Below, piece by piece: positions 23,871-35,615 of a DNA stretch of 64,000 nt. Within the stretch, counting starts at the first letter, position 1; each line of letters opens with the position of its first letter. The DNA is taken from positions 36,348,498 to 36,412,497 of the forward strand of contig OX359267.1 in the NCBI GenBank assembly GCA_947179155.2, written 5' to 3'. Origin of the DNA: Hedera helix. Lineage: Eukaryota > Streptophyta > Magnoliopsida > Apiales > Araliaceae. Made by a program: the position numbers and the translations under genes. Under the pieces are notes generated by a model. That model was not told the DNA's origin, ran no database searches, and was given only the letters and a program-made list of their open reading frames with translations.

Positions 23871-24385
23871 ATCACTACAACTACTTATCTGTTTTAATAG
23901 ATTTAAATATTTTCTCAATAAATTAAATTGGATCCATAATTTATATCCTCAATTTTAATTTTAAATACAAATTTTTTAACTTTATTCGAAGCAATAACAT
24001 AAACGCATAAAATTTCTCAAAAATTAAATTGTAAAAAGTAACATAAATGCATGATTTAAAAATCAAATTGTTTGATTTTTAAATAAAAAAAAATACCTAC
24101 GAAAAACAAAAGCAAATTTTCTATTGTTAAATCCACTCTCACAAAATTAAATTCAAATTGAAACGTATCTTTTAAGATTTCCAACAGATCACATATAACT
24201 CGATCCAAATTGAAATACTATCAATTTAAACATATCTTTCTATATTTCAAAACTCTAATACATTCCTTACAAATACATTCCACCTCTGTTATAATAACTC
24301 ACACCACACACAGTTCCCTCATTCTTATACTATTCTGCTATATATTACTATTCTACTATATAGCAATATTCTGCTATTCTAATAT

Positions 24386-25660
24386 ATGACGACTAGATAC
24401 GATTTTGTTGATGACATCAGCCCTGTCAAAGAGACGTGGAGATAAAGGTCAGAATAACTAGACTCTGGAATATGCCTAGCTTTAACATAGCTGACTACGT
24501 AAACAGCATCGAGATGGTGTTATTGGATGGGAAGGTATATATTCGTACGTCTTACCATTTACAACTTTTAATTTACATCTTACCATTTACAACTTTTAAT
24601 TTTATAGGACGGCAAAATACAAGCAACTATCAAAAGGTCACTTCTGAATAAATTTCAATCACTGCTCAAAGAACATAAAGTTTTTGTTATCACCAACTTC
24701 GTTGTCGGACAAAATGGTGGTTCTTACAAAGCTACCAAACATCCATACAAAATAAATTTCCTATATTCCACCTCATTGCGAGAGTTGGATGACTCTTCCA
24801 TTCATACATATGGATTTCAGTTTATTCCATATGATCAGATACTATTAAACAATCTTGATGACTCCTACTTAATTAGTATATTTTACACTCATTTTTCTAT
24901 TTTAATTTTTTTGACATTATTTTTTTAACATACCTATTTCTACTACTTTTTGTTCAGATATTATTGGACACCTGACTGCTATTGGAAGTGTAAAATTGAG
25001 CACCCACAATGGTAAACAAAATAAGAGAGTTAATATTAAATTAACTGATAACAGGTAAATTTAAAAAATTCAATTTAAAATACTTTTATTAATATGTATT
25101 TTTAATTTCTATTACTACTCATTATATTTTTCTTAAAGCCATAATGTAGTGACCTGCACCTTGTGGGATGACTTTGCAAACCAAATTTCCTCATTTACTG
25201 AAACAGAAAGCCAAGATCACATTATAATCATTTTACAATTTGCAAAAATAAAGTTCTGGAAAGGTATTTTCAATTTATTGCATTTAAATTACGACATCTC
25301 TCCACATATATGGTCATTAACTATACATACTAGCACTGTGAATACTAGGTACAACAACATTGTCAAACTCAATGTTTGGCTCGAGACTTCTGGTAAATGC
25401 AGATTTCCCTGAGGTTCTTAATTTCAAGAATAGGTATATTTCAAAATTCTTTTTACCCTAATTAATTTTTATTACTACTACATTTAAATTTCTATTTATT
25501 TACACCTCTTTGTTGTCTGCCTGAATAACAACAGCCTTGGTGTTTCAAGCCACAATATCACTGCAATAAATCATTTATCCAGCCAGAGCACATTGTCTAT
25601 TACAGATGAATTCCTACAAAGCTTTGATAGGAAAACTATTGATGAAATACAAGATGCTAC
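24386..25660 (+). pseudogene. RPA70-like single-stranded DNA-binding protein of the Helitron, broken
   Basis: Matches the plant DUF223/RPA1-like proteins often carried by Helitrons, which have OB folds and presumably coat single-stranded DNA during rolling-circle transposition. Exon 1 (24386-24534) starts MTTRYDFVDDISPVKETWR, then one base is lost near 24441 and the frame resumes as KVRITRLWNMPSFN. GT-AG introns separate exon 2 (24608-24875; KVFVITNFVVGQNGGSYK), exon 3 (24958-25054; IIGHLTAIGSVKL) and exon 4 (25139-25263; VTCTLWDDFANQ, IIILQFAKIKFWKG). A last exon near 25533-25660 (SSQSTLSITDEFL) runs into helicase sequence. The single-base loss and the fused end make it non-functional as read. 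Confidence 0.82.
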
Positions 25661-25661
25661 G

Positions 25662-25830
25662 GGGATTATATCTGCCACGTCCAGTTTTTAGCCATGGTCA
25701 ATTGTATGTAGCAGTATCAAGAGTTACAAGCAAGAGTGGATTGAAAATACTAATTTGCGACAAGGATGGACGAACATACAATACTACAAAGAATGTAGTT
25801 TTCAAGGAAGTGTTTCACAATTTAATGTAG
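25662..25830 (+). pseudogene. C-terminal stub of Helitron RepHel (Pif1-type helicase)
   Basis: Reads GLYLPRPVFSHGQLYVAVSR then VTSKSGLKILICD...TKNVVFKEVFHNL and stop. This is the last helicase segment (the S-H-G-Q-L-Y-V-A-V-S-R motif VI region of Pif1-like enzymes) and the usual end of plant RepHel proteins. All upstream Rep and helicase motifs are missing. It is one frame off from the RPA-like exon to which it is directly joined, so the junction is a deletion breakpoint and not an expressed fusion. Confidence 0.88.
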
Positions 25831-26147
25831 AAAGAGGTTTGACTATTTCTGGCTATTCTCTGTTTGTTGTTAATTACTCATATTAAACCTTAACTATTTT
25901 AAGAATATACCTTGAAATATTTACTATAATTTGTTTGAATCTTTGTAGGTAAAACTACATGCTGCATTTACAAAGCCATCTCGATTGAGCCAAATTATTA
26001 CTAGCTAAGGCAAAAATAAATCGGTAAACTCCCAACCTTACTTCCTACAAAATTCCTTAGTTTTTACTACTTCTTCAGATTTTGAAGCATCAACTTGGAA
26101 TATTATTAATACATGTACTGAGTAGATTTTGTGTATATTCATTTGTT

Positions 26148-26213
<66 letters not shown>

Positions 26214-27422
26214 TGTATAAACATTGAAAATCTTTTAAATAATAGCATAATAAGTTTGTCTTTTACAATTTGAATGACATTATTTAAGTCCATTTTGTAT
26301 GTGTTTTACTCTATTTCTTTTCGCTTTTATTTTATATAGGAGCTCAATTCCTTTATGTTCTGTTTGTTTTCAGTTCGATAAACATGTGAATTTTTAGCTA
26401 AGTCTGAGAATTTTTTGAAAACGGGCAAATACTATTTCCTATAGAAGAGTTGTGGAAATATTACTTATTTGCTTGATAGTTTATGTAATGTTGAAATCAA
26501 GTATTAAGTATGTCTTAATGCCTACATCTTATTATTGTCCAGATTCCTGTTGCAAATCTTTATAATCTTCCAGCAATTGTTAAAATGTTCCTTTAAGTGC
26601 TAATTTCTGTTTGTGTGGATAACTTGCACTTTCAGTAGACACAACTGGATTGAAGACCTATACTGGAAGCAGCTCGATTGTGATTATCCTGTCACCTCTG
26701 GTGTAATGGTAATGTGGCAATGAATTTGGTGGATACAGTTATTAACAAAGTGAATTTTTTTGTTGTCATGTTTTTTGCATTATTTAATGTGTATCATGGA
26801 TTTTATTATAGTTAACACAACACAACTTTGCGCCCTGAAATTCTAGATGTTATTGAAAGTGCAAAGGAATTATATGGATAGCTTCAGATAATAGTGACAA
26901 AACATTCAATAGAAGGGCCTATGGCTTCTTATTTTGGACTATATCTCATGGTGCTTAAATATATGGCTTCTTCATACATTGCATTCTATTATCTGGATTG
27001 TGGCTTTGGATGATTTTTAAAGTACTAGCATTCGGTAAATCATTATCATCATCATTATTACTTTTCTATGCAATTTGTTAATACTGTGAGCGACTATATA
27101 ATTGCCCAAACTGGATAAAATAAAAAAAAATACCTCGTGAGGCAATGTATTCGTTCTTTGACGATAACAATGAGTTATGTATGTCACGGTGCTATACTGT
27201 TATGTTTTTGGACATGCTGTTTGTACATATTGACATGAACATCCAACATAATTATTAATGCTCCTGGTTTTCAATTTCAGCATATAACATGAATTGCATT
27301 TTAGAATTATGGTGGAACCTATAAATGTATATGAGACATGACATAATTATTTGCGATTGCATCTTCTTCTTATATTTTAATTTATTAATTACATATATAA
27401 ATTTATAATTAATAAAATGAAT
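25831..27422. other. Helitron 3' non-coding region
   Basis: Contains a (GT)n followed by (AT)n microsatellite at 26152-26210. No gene. Confidence 0.5.
26152..26210. repeat. Compound (GT)n(AT)n microsatellite
   Basis: GT repeats followed directly by AT repeats inside the Helitron 3' region. ORFs on both strands here are low complexity. Confidence 0.95.
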
Positions 27423-27454
27423 AAACCCGCTGCAAAGTGCGGGTTTATTGCTAG
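27423..27454 (+). terminator. Helitron 3' hairpin and CTAG end
   Basis: AAACCCGC (27423-27430), loop TGCAAAGT, GCGGGTTT (27439-27446), then ATTG and CTAG. A perfect 8-bp stem ending a few bases before CTRR is the Helitron rolling-circle termination signal. Confidence 0.92.
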
Positions 27455-27692
27455 TTATAAGATTAATATTAACTTTTGAAAAGGCAATTTGAGATATTTT
27501 TAAATTTAAAATTAACATGATTAATTTAGGTTTTTAAATAATAAATCTTATAACTAGTAATAGTTTTTTAACATTTTATAATATTCATAATTATATTAAT
27601 ATAAATTAAATTAATTCATCTTAATTTTGAGTTTAAAATTGACTTTTAAAAAATAAATAATAATCTTATAATCTGAAATTGATCAGGGAGTA
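27455..27692. mobile_element. Right part of the Stowaway-like MITE split by the Helitron
   Basis: Continues the element whose left stub is at 22744-22763 and ends CAGGGAG followed by TA (27691-27692), matching the CTCCCTC/TA left end. Confidence 0.75.
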
Positions 27693-28645
27693 TTACCTTT
27701 CTCAATTAGCCAGTTCAAGTCAAGTCAATCAAAGTAATATTTGCTTTCAATATATATTACTAATTTTATAGTAGTGTTCAATTAATATAATATTATCCAT
27801 TTTAACCTTTCATGGCTTATTTTCAACTAAACGTGCTCTTTCAAAACCACTACAAAGTGATATATATATTTTTATAAAGAAAATTTTTGTATTTGATCAA
27901 GTAAAGAACCACTTGCATTCACTCTATGATTAATTAATTTATTCCCAAACCATATTTATCTTATCATAAGTAAAATCAGTTCACTCTGATTCATTTTCTT
28001 AATGTGTATTTGAATTAAAAAGGTTTACGCGTAATCTTATTTGTAGATGTTAATATACTTTTATAAAAAAATTAACTTGATTAGTCTAAGAGACTCGGCC
28101 TAGAATGGTTCGTTAAAATGGTTCCCTTGTATCATGTTCCTTTTTTAATAAAAATTAAATTTAACAAAAAAAGAAAAAAAAAAGGAGTATGATTTTATTA
28201 CTACAAGTTCTATTCTCAAAATTCTTAACATAAATAATTAAATTATATTTTCTACATATTAGCTAGGGCAACGGGATCTCTTTTATTTTTTGCTGAGCCA
28301 AGGATCCCTATATATGGAAAAATTACTCTATAATTCTGGGGTATGTTCATGTGGTGCCCTAAAACTACTCATATACTGTTATTTCAACATATACAATGAA
28401 AGACTATATATATCAAAATGACAGCACGTTAATAACTTGAAATACCATATGATGATACCTAGAACCAACCACCGAATAACTTCTCCTATATATGGGTTCA
28501 GTGGCACCCTCCACTAGTTCACTTGAAGGTGTATACATATAAACTTAAAACGGATGGCTCCAGCAGTGGTGTGCGTGCACTGATGGATAAGTATAAACCG
28601 TCGACAAAGTATAAACCGAACAAAGTGGTAATCTACCTCTATGTG
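27693..28645. other. Intergenic DNA without a recognised gene
   Basis: AT-rich, with A-rich runs near 28160-28185. The weak ORF at 28523-28714 crosses the LTR border of the copia element and is not a gene. Confidence 0.4.
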
Positions 28646-28650
28646 TTTGG

Positions 28651-28892
28651 TGTTAGCTATAGGTTTGTTGTTTCTGTTTTGAGTTTTACTAAATCCACTA
28701 GGTTGTTGAAATAAGTCCTATTCTTTAGGAGAGATAGGAGTTTATTTTCTAGCCACTACGCTATCGGCTTGTAAAGCGTAGTTTCTGTTATTTCTTTTCT
28801 GTGTAACGCTATAAATAGATGTTGATATGTTTAATAAAGATACATTCCTTCGTCTCAGTTTTTCTAAACTCTCTAAGTTCTGATTTCCAACA
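28651..28892 (+). repeat. 5' LTR of the copia element
   Basis: Contains the promoter and leader. A TATAAATAG box (28810-28818) lies some 80 bp before the LTR end, where copia transcription usually starts. Confidence 0.95.
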
Positions 28893-28894
28893 AT

Positions 28895-28907
28895 TGGTAT
28901 CAGAGCT
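28895..28907 (+). promoter_or_regulatory. Primer-binding site of the copia element
   Basis: TGGTATCAGAGCT begins two bases after the 5' LTR and is complementary to the 3' end of plant initiator tRNA-Met, the usual copia primer. Confidence 0.93.
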
Positions 28908-28950
28908 AAAGGGATCTGATTAAAAAAAGGAGTGTGAGAGTGAGTGAAGC

Positions 28951-31900
28951 ATGACAACCTCAGAGAAATTCATAATTCCAAAATTTGATGGCTATTATGA
29001 TCATTGGTCGATGTTGATGGAAAATTTCTTGAGGAGCAAAGAGATGTGGAATCTGGTGGATGAAGGGATTCCGTCACCAGCAATCGGGACTTCATCAGCA
29101 AGTGAGTCGCAGAGGAAGAGCGTCGAAGAAGCTAAGCTCAAGGACCTGAAGGTAAAGAATTATCTGTTTCAAGCAATTGAAAGAGAAATTATTGAAACCA
29201 TTCTTGACAAAAGTACGTCGAAGGCAATCTGGGATTCAATGAAGCAGAAGTACCAAGGATCCACCAAGGTGAAAAGAGTACAGCTGCAGGCACTGAGGAA
29301 GGAGTTTGAAATGCTAAATATGAAGGAAGGAGAAAAGATCGATAGCTATCTTGCACGAACTCTAACAGTTGTGAACAAGATGAAGGTGAATGGTGAAGCT
29401 ATGAAGCCAAGCACAGTGGTGGGTAAGGTTTTGCGATCTTTGACTCCCAAATTCAATTATGTTGTCTGCTCAATTGAGGAATCAAATGATTTAGATACCA
29501 TGACAATTGATGAGCTCCACGGAAGTCTGCTGGTTCAAGAACAGAGAATACAGGGGAGTCAGGAAGAAGAACAAGCCCTAAGAATCTCTTATGATGATAA
29601 ACTAGGGAGAGAAAGGGGCAAAGGCTCATTCCGAGGAGGTCGAGGTAGAGGACGAGGGAGGATGTCTCAAAACAAAGCTACTATTGAATGTTTCAAATGC
29701 CATCAGTTGGGACACTATCAATATGAGTGTCCTAATTGGGAGAAGAAGGCTAACTATGCTGAACTTCGAGAAGAAGAAGAGCTTCTATTGATGTCTTATG
29801 TCGACTTTCATAAAACCAAAAGAGAAGAAGCCTGGTTCCTTGACTCTGGGTGTTCTAATCATATGACCGGAAACAAAGAATGGTTCTCAGAGTTGGAGGA
29901 AGGATTTCATCAAACGGTGAAACTTGGTAATGACACCAGGATGACAGTGGTGGCTAAAGGAAGTGTACGACTTCGAATGAATGGCACCATTCAGGTAATT
30001 TCAGATGTTTTTTACATACCTGAATTGAAGAGCAATCTGTTGAGCATAGGACAACTTCAGGAGAAGGGTTTAGCTATCTTAATTCAGCAAAGGACATGTA
30101 GAATCTATCACCCCAGAAGAGGGTTAATTATGAAAACTGATATGAGTGGAAATAGAATGTTCTATCTGTTAGCATCCACGGCACCAGAAAATCCTATGTG
30201 TCTTCAAGTTGAAGCTTTGGCTGAAAAAGAGTCACACCTGTGGCATCGTCGCTTTGGCCATTTGAATTATCAAGGGTTAAGAACACTTGCATACAGAAAA
30301 ATGGTAGACTGTGTGCCTTTGCTCAAAGTTCCAGAGAAATTATGTGAAGCTTGTTTGGTTGGAAAACAGCACAGAGAATCTATACCAAAGCAGAGTTCGT
30401 GGAGAGCATCGAGGCAGCTTCAACTGGTGCATTCTGATCTATGTGGACCTATCAAACCGGCATTGATGATTTCTCGCGTAAAACTTGGGTTTATTTTTTA
30501 CATGAGAAGTCAGAAGCTTTTGTTGCATTCAAAAACTTCAAAGCGTGTGTTGAAAAGGAGATTGGCACACATATTACTTGTTTGAGAACAAATAGAGGAG
30601 GTGAGTTCAACTCCGATGAATTTGGAGAATTTTGCAAAGCTCAGGGTATAAGCAGACAGTTGACAGCAGCGTACACTCCACAGCAGAACGGAGTAGCTGA
30701 ACGAAAGAACCGAACAATCATGAACACAGTGCGTTCAATGTTAACTGACAAGAAAGTTCCAAAAATGTTCTGGCCCGAAGCTGTAAAGTGGTGTGTGCAC
30801 ATTCAAAACAGGTGTCTAACTGCAGCAGTGAAAGAAAAAACTCCAGAGGAAGCATGGAGTGGTGTGAAACCAAAGGTGGATTATTTTCGGATCTTCGGGT
30901 GTATAGCTCATGCTCACATTCCAGACCAGAAGAGAAGCAAGTTGGATTCCAAGAGTAAGAAGTGTGTATTATTAGGTGTTAGTGATGAATCCAAGGCCTA
31001 TAGATTATATGATCCAACCGCTAAGAAGATTATCATCAGCAATGATGTTTTATTTGAAGAAGAAGAGAGTTGGGATTGGGACAGAACTGATGAAGAATTG
31101 AAGTTGGATGTTCTAGAAGATGATAAAGAAAGTAATGAAGAGCATATTGAGGAGGAAAATATTCAGAATGTTTCAGGCAGCAGCAGTTCATATAGTTTAC
31201 TTCCAAATGAAGTGAACACTCAAGAAGTTGCAGTTGAAAAGTGGGATGAAAGAATCAGAAGAGAACCGGTCTGGATGGCAGATTATGAAACTGGTGAAGG
31301 GCTCTCAGAAGAGGAAGATATGCATGAAATGATGATGGTCATAGATGATGATCCATTTAGCTTTGAAGAAGCAGTCAAGAGCAAGAAGTGGAGAGAGGCA
31401 ATGGCAGCAGAAATTGAAGCTATAGAGAAGAACCAGACTTGGGAGTTGATGGATCTGCCCAAGGGTGCTAAGTTTATTGGAGTTAAGTGGGTCTTCAAGA
31501 CCAAACTTAACGAAAATGGGGACGTGGAGAAATACAAGGCGAGATTGGTAGCTAAGGGTTATGCACAGCGCCATGGAGTGGATTATACTGAAGTTTTTGC
31601 ACCAGTTGCAAGACTCGACACCATTCGAGTAATACTTGCAGCAGCAGCACAATATGGATGAGAAGTTTTTCAACTTGATGTAAAGAGTGCTTTTCTTCAC
31701 GGGGAGCTCAAGGAGGAAGTATTTGTGCAACAACCTGAAGGATTTATTAAGGAGGGAGAAGAAGGAAGGGTGTACAAATTAAAGAAAGCTCTGTATGGCC
31801 TCAAGCAAGCACCAAGGGCATGGTACAGCAAAATTGAGGCTTATTTTCTGCATGAAGGCTTTGAGAAATGTCCCAGTGAGCATACTTTGTTCACCAAATT

Positions 31901-32930
31901 AGTTGGAGGTAAAATTTTAATAATAAGTCTTTATGTAGATGATTTAATTTTCACTGGAAGTGATTTGAGCATGTGTAATGAGTTTAAAAACTCAATGATG
32001 ATGGAATTTGACATGTCTGATCTGGGAAGAATGAAGCATTTTCTTGGAGTAGAAGTGTTACAGAATTCAAATGGTATTTTTATTTGTCAGAGAAGATATG
32101 CGCGAGAGGTATTAACAAGATTTGAGATGGCAAGTAGCAATGCTGTGAAAAATCCAATTGTCCCTGGTACAAAGTTGTTAAATGATGAAGGAGGAACTAA
32201 AGTTGATACAACTTTGTTCAAACAACTAGTTGGGAGTCTCATGTATTTAACTGTGACTCGTCCTGACTTAATGTATGGTGTAAGTCTTCTTAGCAGGTAC
32301 ATGTCTAGGCCAACCATGTCACACTAGTTGGCAGCCAAGAGGATTCTAAAGTATTTGAAGGGAACAACAGAACTAGGCATTCTCTACAAGAAGGGAGAAG
32401 GTAGCTCAAAGGGAAATGGCAGTTCAAAACTCTTGGCATTTACGGATAGCGGATATGCTGATGATCTTGACGATAAAAGGAGTACTTCTGGATATGTGTT
32501 CATGATAGGGTCTGGAGCTGTTTCATGGTCTTCTAAAAAACAACCAGTGGTGACTTTGTCTACCACTGAGGCTGAGTATATCGCAGCAGCTCTATGTGCA
32601 TGTCAATGTATATGGCTCAAGAGAATTTTAAAAAAAATTGGAGTGGAAGAGAATGAAGGTACTATAATTCAATGTGATAATAGTTCTGCTATTCAACTGT
32701 CTAAGAATCCTGTTTTTCATGGAAAAAGTAAACATATTCATGTGAGATTTCATTTCTTAAGAGATTTGGTGAATGATGGTACTGTGGAGTTAAGGTATTG
32801 CAATTCTCAAGAACAAGTTGCAGACTTGATGACAAAGCCACTTAAGCTGGAGCAGTTTGAGAAACTTCGTAGTATGCTTGGAATGGTTAATGCATCAGAA
32901 GTAAGCTCAAATGCAGATTTTTTAGCCTAA
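28951..32930 (+). pseudogene. Ty1-copia gag-pol polyprotein, interrupted
   Basis: All copia domains occur in order: gag, zinc knuckle CFKCHQLGHYQYEC (residue 247), protease FLDSGCSNHM (catalytic D at 298), GAG-pre-integrase HLWHRRFGHLNYQGL, integrase core with TPQQNGVAERKNRT, reverse transcriptase with YVDD at 31932-31943, and RNase H (TDSGYAD, TEAEYIA). The product would make and integrate element cDNA. Three lesions break it: a small deletion with frameshift near 30465-30480, where the segment between GPIKP and DDFSRKTW is shortened; TGG to TGA at 31659; and TAG near 32325. Otherwise the frames are open, in keeping with a recent insertion. Confidence 0.95.
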
Positions 32931-32939
32931 GGGAGGGAA
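32929..32939 (+). promoter_or_regulatory. Polypurine tract of the copia element
   Basis: AAGGGAGGGAA directly before the 3' LTR, overlapping the last codon and stop of pol; it primes plus-strand synthesis. Confidence 0.9.
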
Positions 32940-33181
32940 TGTTAGCTATAGGTTTGTTGTTTCTGTTTTGAGTTTTACTAAATCCACTAGGTTGTTGAAA
33001 TAAGTCCTATTCTTTAGGAGAGATAGGAGTTTGTTTTCTAGCCACTACGCTATAGGCTTGTAAAGCGTAGTTTCTGTTATTTCTTTTATGTGTAACACTA
33101 TAAATAGCTGCTGATATGTTTAATAAAGATACATTCCTTCGTCTCAGTTTTTCTAAACTCTCTAAGTTCTGATTTCCAACA
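32940..33181 (+). repeat. 3' LTR of the copia element
   Basis: 242 bp, same ends as the 5' LTR. Differences seen by eye include TATCGG/TATAGG and AACGCT/AACACT. Confidence 0.95.
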
Positions 33182-33307
33182 TTTGGTACGTACGCGCAGC
33201 AAACACTTGTTTCATGGATAAGTATAAACCGTCAACATTATCATACCACAAGGTTGGGCAACGACGTATGGAAAAATGAATTTCTGCAAGTAATTGACAG
33301 AGCCACT

Positions 33308-34840
33308 TTAGTTCAGCAGTCTAATCAACAATAGCTTTGTATTCAGCCTTGGTTGATGATATAGCGACCGTCTGCTAGCGGAACGCCTATCATCTGCTTT
33401 CCCAGCCCATTCACTGTCACTCAAGGCTCGGAGCTGCAGATTATTTTGTCGATGAATGAGAATACCATGTCGGGGAGTTGCTACTAAAAAACCGAGAATT
33501 CGTTTGACGGCAGCCATATGATCAGGAAGTGTAATTGTGAGATACTTAAAAGAGCCAACTAGGCGCCGGTACGCATTAGCATCCAAGAGTAGTGCGCCCT
33601 TGAGTTGAAGGGGTGGTTTGGTCGCCATAGGGCTGCGAACAGAGTTGGCGGTGGCCATATTTTCTGCGGAAAGGAGGTCCTTGACATATTTGGTTTGAGA
33701 CAAATGTAATTCGCTGTTAGTAAAAGATGCTTGAATGAGATCGTTAATTGTGAATTCTTTTTGAAGGCGAAGCAATGTGTCAGACATGGGAGAATCACTA
33801 TTTCATGTGAATGCTATATCATCCACATATATAAGAATAAACACGATAGTGGCTAACAGATTTAAAAATAAATAATGAGGCGTCACATTGAGACTCCACA
33901 AGCCCAATAATGGCTTGTCCTAGTATCGGGAAACCAATTGGTGTGAGATTGTGGATTAGATGGATAATATGGGTTAATAGCATAAGAGGGTTTGTAACAA
34001 GCATAGTGAGCGGATGGAGGTGCAGTTTGGTCATTTCGAAAACAATGGAGAGCTATGTGGTTATTATAACCACGTATTTGGCACTTCTCTTTATACATAG
34101 TCTACTTTTGATTACCATGGAAATTGTTTCTGCCGCGGACACGCTAACTACCACCTCGACCACGGTTATGTGCCCGAGGTGGAGCTCGTTGAGCATAGTT
34201 GGCTGTGGGGCATTGGTGCTGGAGCTGGTGGTGGGGGATCGTGATGTGGTGATATCACAATTTCCGGGATTGCAAGTTTATACATAAATTCCTGGCAGAG
34301 GAGAAGGGAGTGAAGTTCATTAAATCCCACCGGATCAGGTCTAGCAAGAAGGGTTGTGACGTTGTCTTTGTACTCAGTTTTAAAGTCCAGTATGTAAACA
34401 TTAAACCCTTGAGTGGATAGGCCAGTACCTATTCCATAAAGTTCTATCAGAGCTTTACCCATTTGTAAATAAGCCGTCACCTTGTCGTTTTGTTGAATTT
34501 TCTGCGAAGTAATTTTTAGGCTTATGATGCTAAAAGGTGAAAAAGCATTAATGGAGGAGAGGATGAGAGAAACCAACAATTGATCCTGTCAATGCCAAGT
34601 TATGTAATCTGGGTTGGGAATAGTGATTTCACCATGGTGCACGGTTTCTGGCCATGCATCAGGTTGTTGCTAATGAGGTAAGGGGTGAGGAGTCCACGCC
34701 AGTATAGATAGTTAGTCACGGTGAGTTTGTAGTTGTGGAAGTGGGTCGGTTCCATTACTGGACGACGAAAGCAGGGGTTAGGGTTGATGGTTTGCAGGTA
34801 GGAGAGGAAGAAGATGAGTCACTAATGGACACCGAAAAAT
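33308..34840 (-). pseudogene. Old Ty1-copia relic with gag joined to reverse transcriptase/RNase H
   Basis: Minus strand. 34840-34170 reads as gag (NYLYWRGLLTPYL; DQLLVSLILSSIN; LLARPDPVGFNELHSLL), then a zinc knuckle CQIRGYNNHIALHCF near 34070-34030. By about 33838 the sequence is reverse transcriptase with IYVDDIAF, then LHLSQTKYVKDLL, AYRRLVGSFKYL and AVKRILGFL, ending in RNase H (LSDSEWAGKADDRRS). Protease, integrase and most of reverse transcriptase are missing, so one large internal deletion is implied. Stops and frameshifts are frequent and no LTRs were found. It is a different lineage from the intact element next to it. Confidence 0.85.
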
Positions 34841-34875
34841 CAGTGTTTTAACAAATGGATTGGAGACTTGTTTAT

Positions 34876-35610
34876 TGTTGGGATGTAAATATCTTGGGTG
34901 ATGACTCACCATACTTTGTGAGATTTTTGAGGTAGTGGGTCACCTCCCGAAATATCTTTGTAATAATTAAACATTATATTTAGGAGAGGCGGTTACTTTA
35001 TGTGTTTTATATATTGGGAGTAGGAAGAAGAGAAAAAGGGGCCAGTCAGGATCAAGAGGAAGGATTGGCAGAGTAAATATCAAATCAGAGAAGAGAGAAA
35101 GAACATACATCACATATACTAAATCCAAAAGATACAGTTTAACCTAAATACTCCATCTTGGTCACACGCCGACACACACCGATATACACTGAGTTATAGT
35201 GATATATAACGTGGACACACAAGCACCATTTATATACGTTGATGGGCATCGAAGGGGAATGTTATGTGTCGGGTGTATATCGAAGGGTAGACATATACAC
35301 CACGTGTATGAAGAAGCCTTGTTGTGTCTCGTTACAAATCATTATATATCGACATATATCGGTATACGTTGGCCCGTGTACAAATGAGTGTTTTCCCTGT
35401 GAGAATGTTGTAACAGTTCCGGTATCATTCTAGTGAATTTCTGACGTGTCACCCGTGGTTTTTTCTCAATTTGGGTTTCCACGTTATTTCTTGTGTTCTT
35501 ATATTTTGAGTTCTTTCTTTACAGTATAATTTATATTTCCAGCATGTATTGGCGCACTTTTTGGCCTGTTCTTTTGGTAGTTTTGTCAGGTGAAAAATTT
35601 GGCGTTAACA
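34876..35610. mobile_element. Solo LTR (735 bp) with TTTAT target duplication
   Basis: Starts TGTTGGGATGTAAATATC and ends TTGGCGTTAACA. TTTAT flanks it at 34871-34875 and 35611-35615. No internal coding region lies on either side, so this is a solo LTR. The termini resemble plant copia LTRs (inference). It sits immediately beside the reverse-strand copia relic, but the relic's strand and the separate duplication suggest independent insertion. Confidence 0.85.
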
Positions 35611-35615
35611 TTTAT

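Larger units (their letters stand above)
22764..27454 (+). mobile_element. Helitron, deletion derivative, 4.7 kb
   Basis: The left end is TCTATTATATATATTAAATT, the right end CTAG (27451-27454) preceded by a GC-rich hairpin, and the host bases are A (left) and T (right): the A^T insertion site and the TC...CTRR ends of plant Helitrons. Internally it carries an RPA-like gene (24386-25660) and the extreme C-terminus of the RepHel helicase (25662-25830), with the rest of RepHel absent. Both frames are damaged, so it would depend on a partner for transposition. Its left third contains a 381-bp tandem duplication. Confidence 0.88.
28651..33181 (+). mobile_element. Full-length Ty1-copia retrotransposon, 4.5 kb
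   Basis: Two 242-bp LTRs (28651-28892 and 32940-33181) start TGTTAGC and end CAACA. TTTGG flanks the element at 28646-28650 and 33182-33186. A primer-binding site TGGTATCAGAGCT (initiator tRNA-Met type) follows the 5' LTR and a purine tract AAGGGAGGGAA precedes the 3' LTR. By eye the LTRs differ at six positions of 242, so this is one of the younger insertions here. Confidence 0.97.

Noticed and set aside
26082..26293. ORFs over the (GT)n(AT)n tract
   Set aside because: Low-complexity translation.
33910..34287. 125-codon plus ORF
   Set aside because: Lies opposite the gag of the reverse-strand copia relic and its residues match no family.
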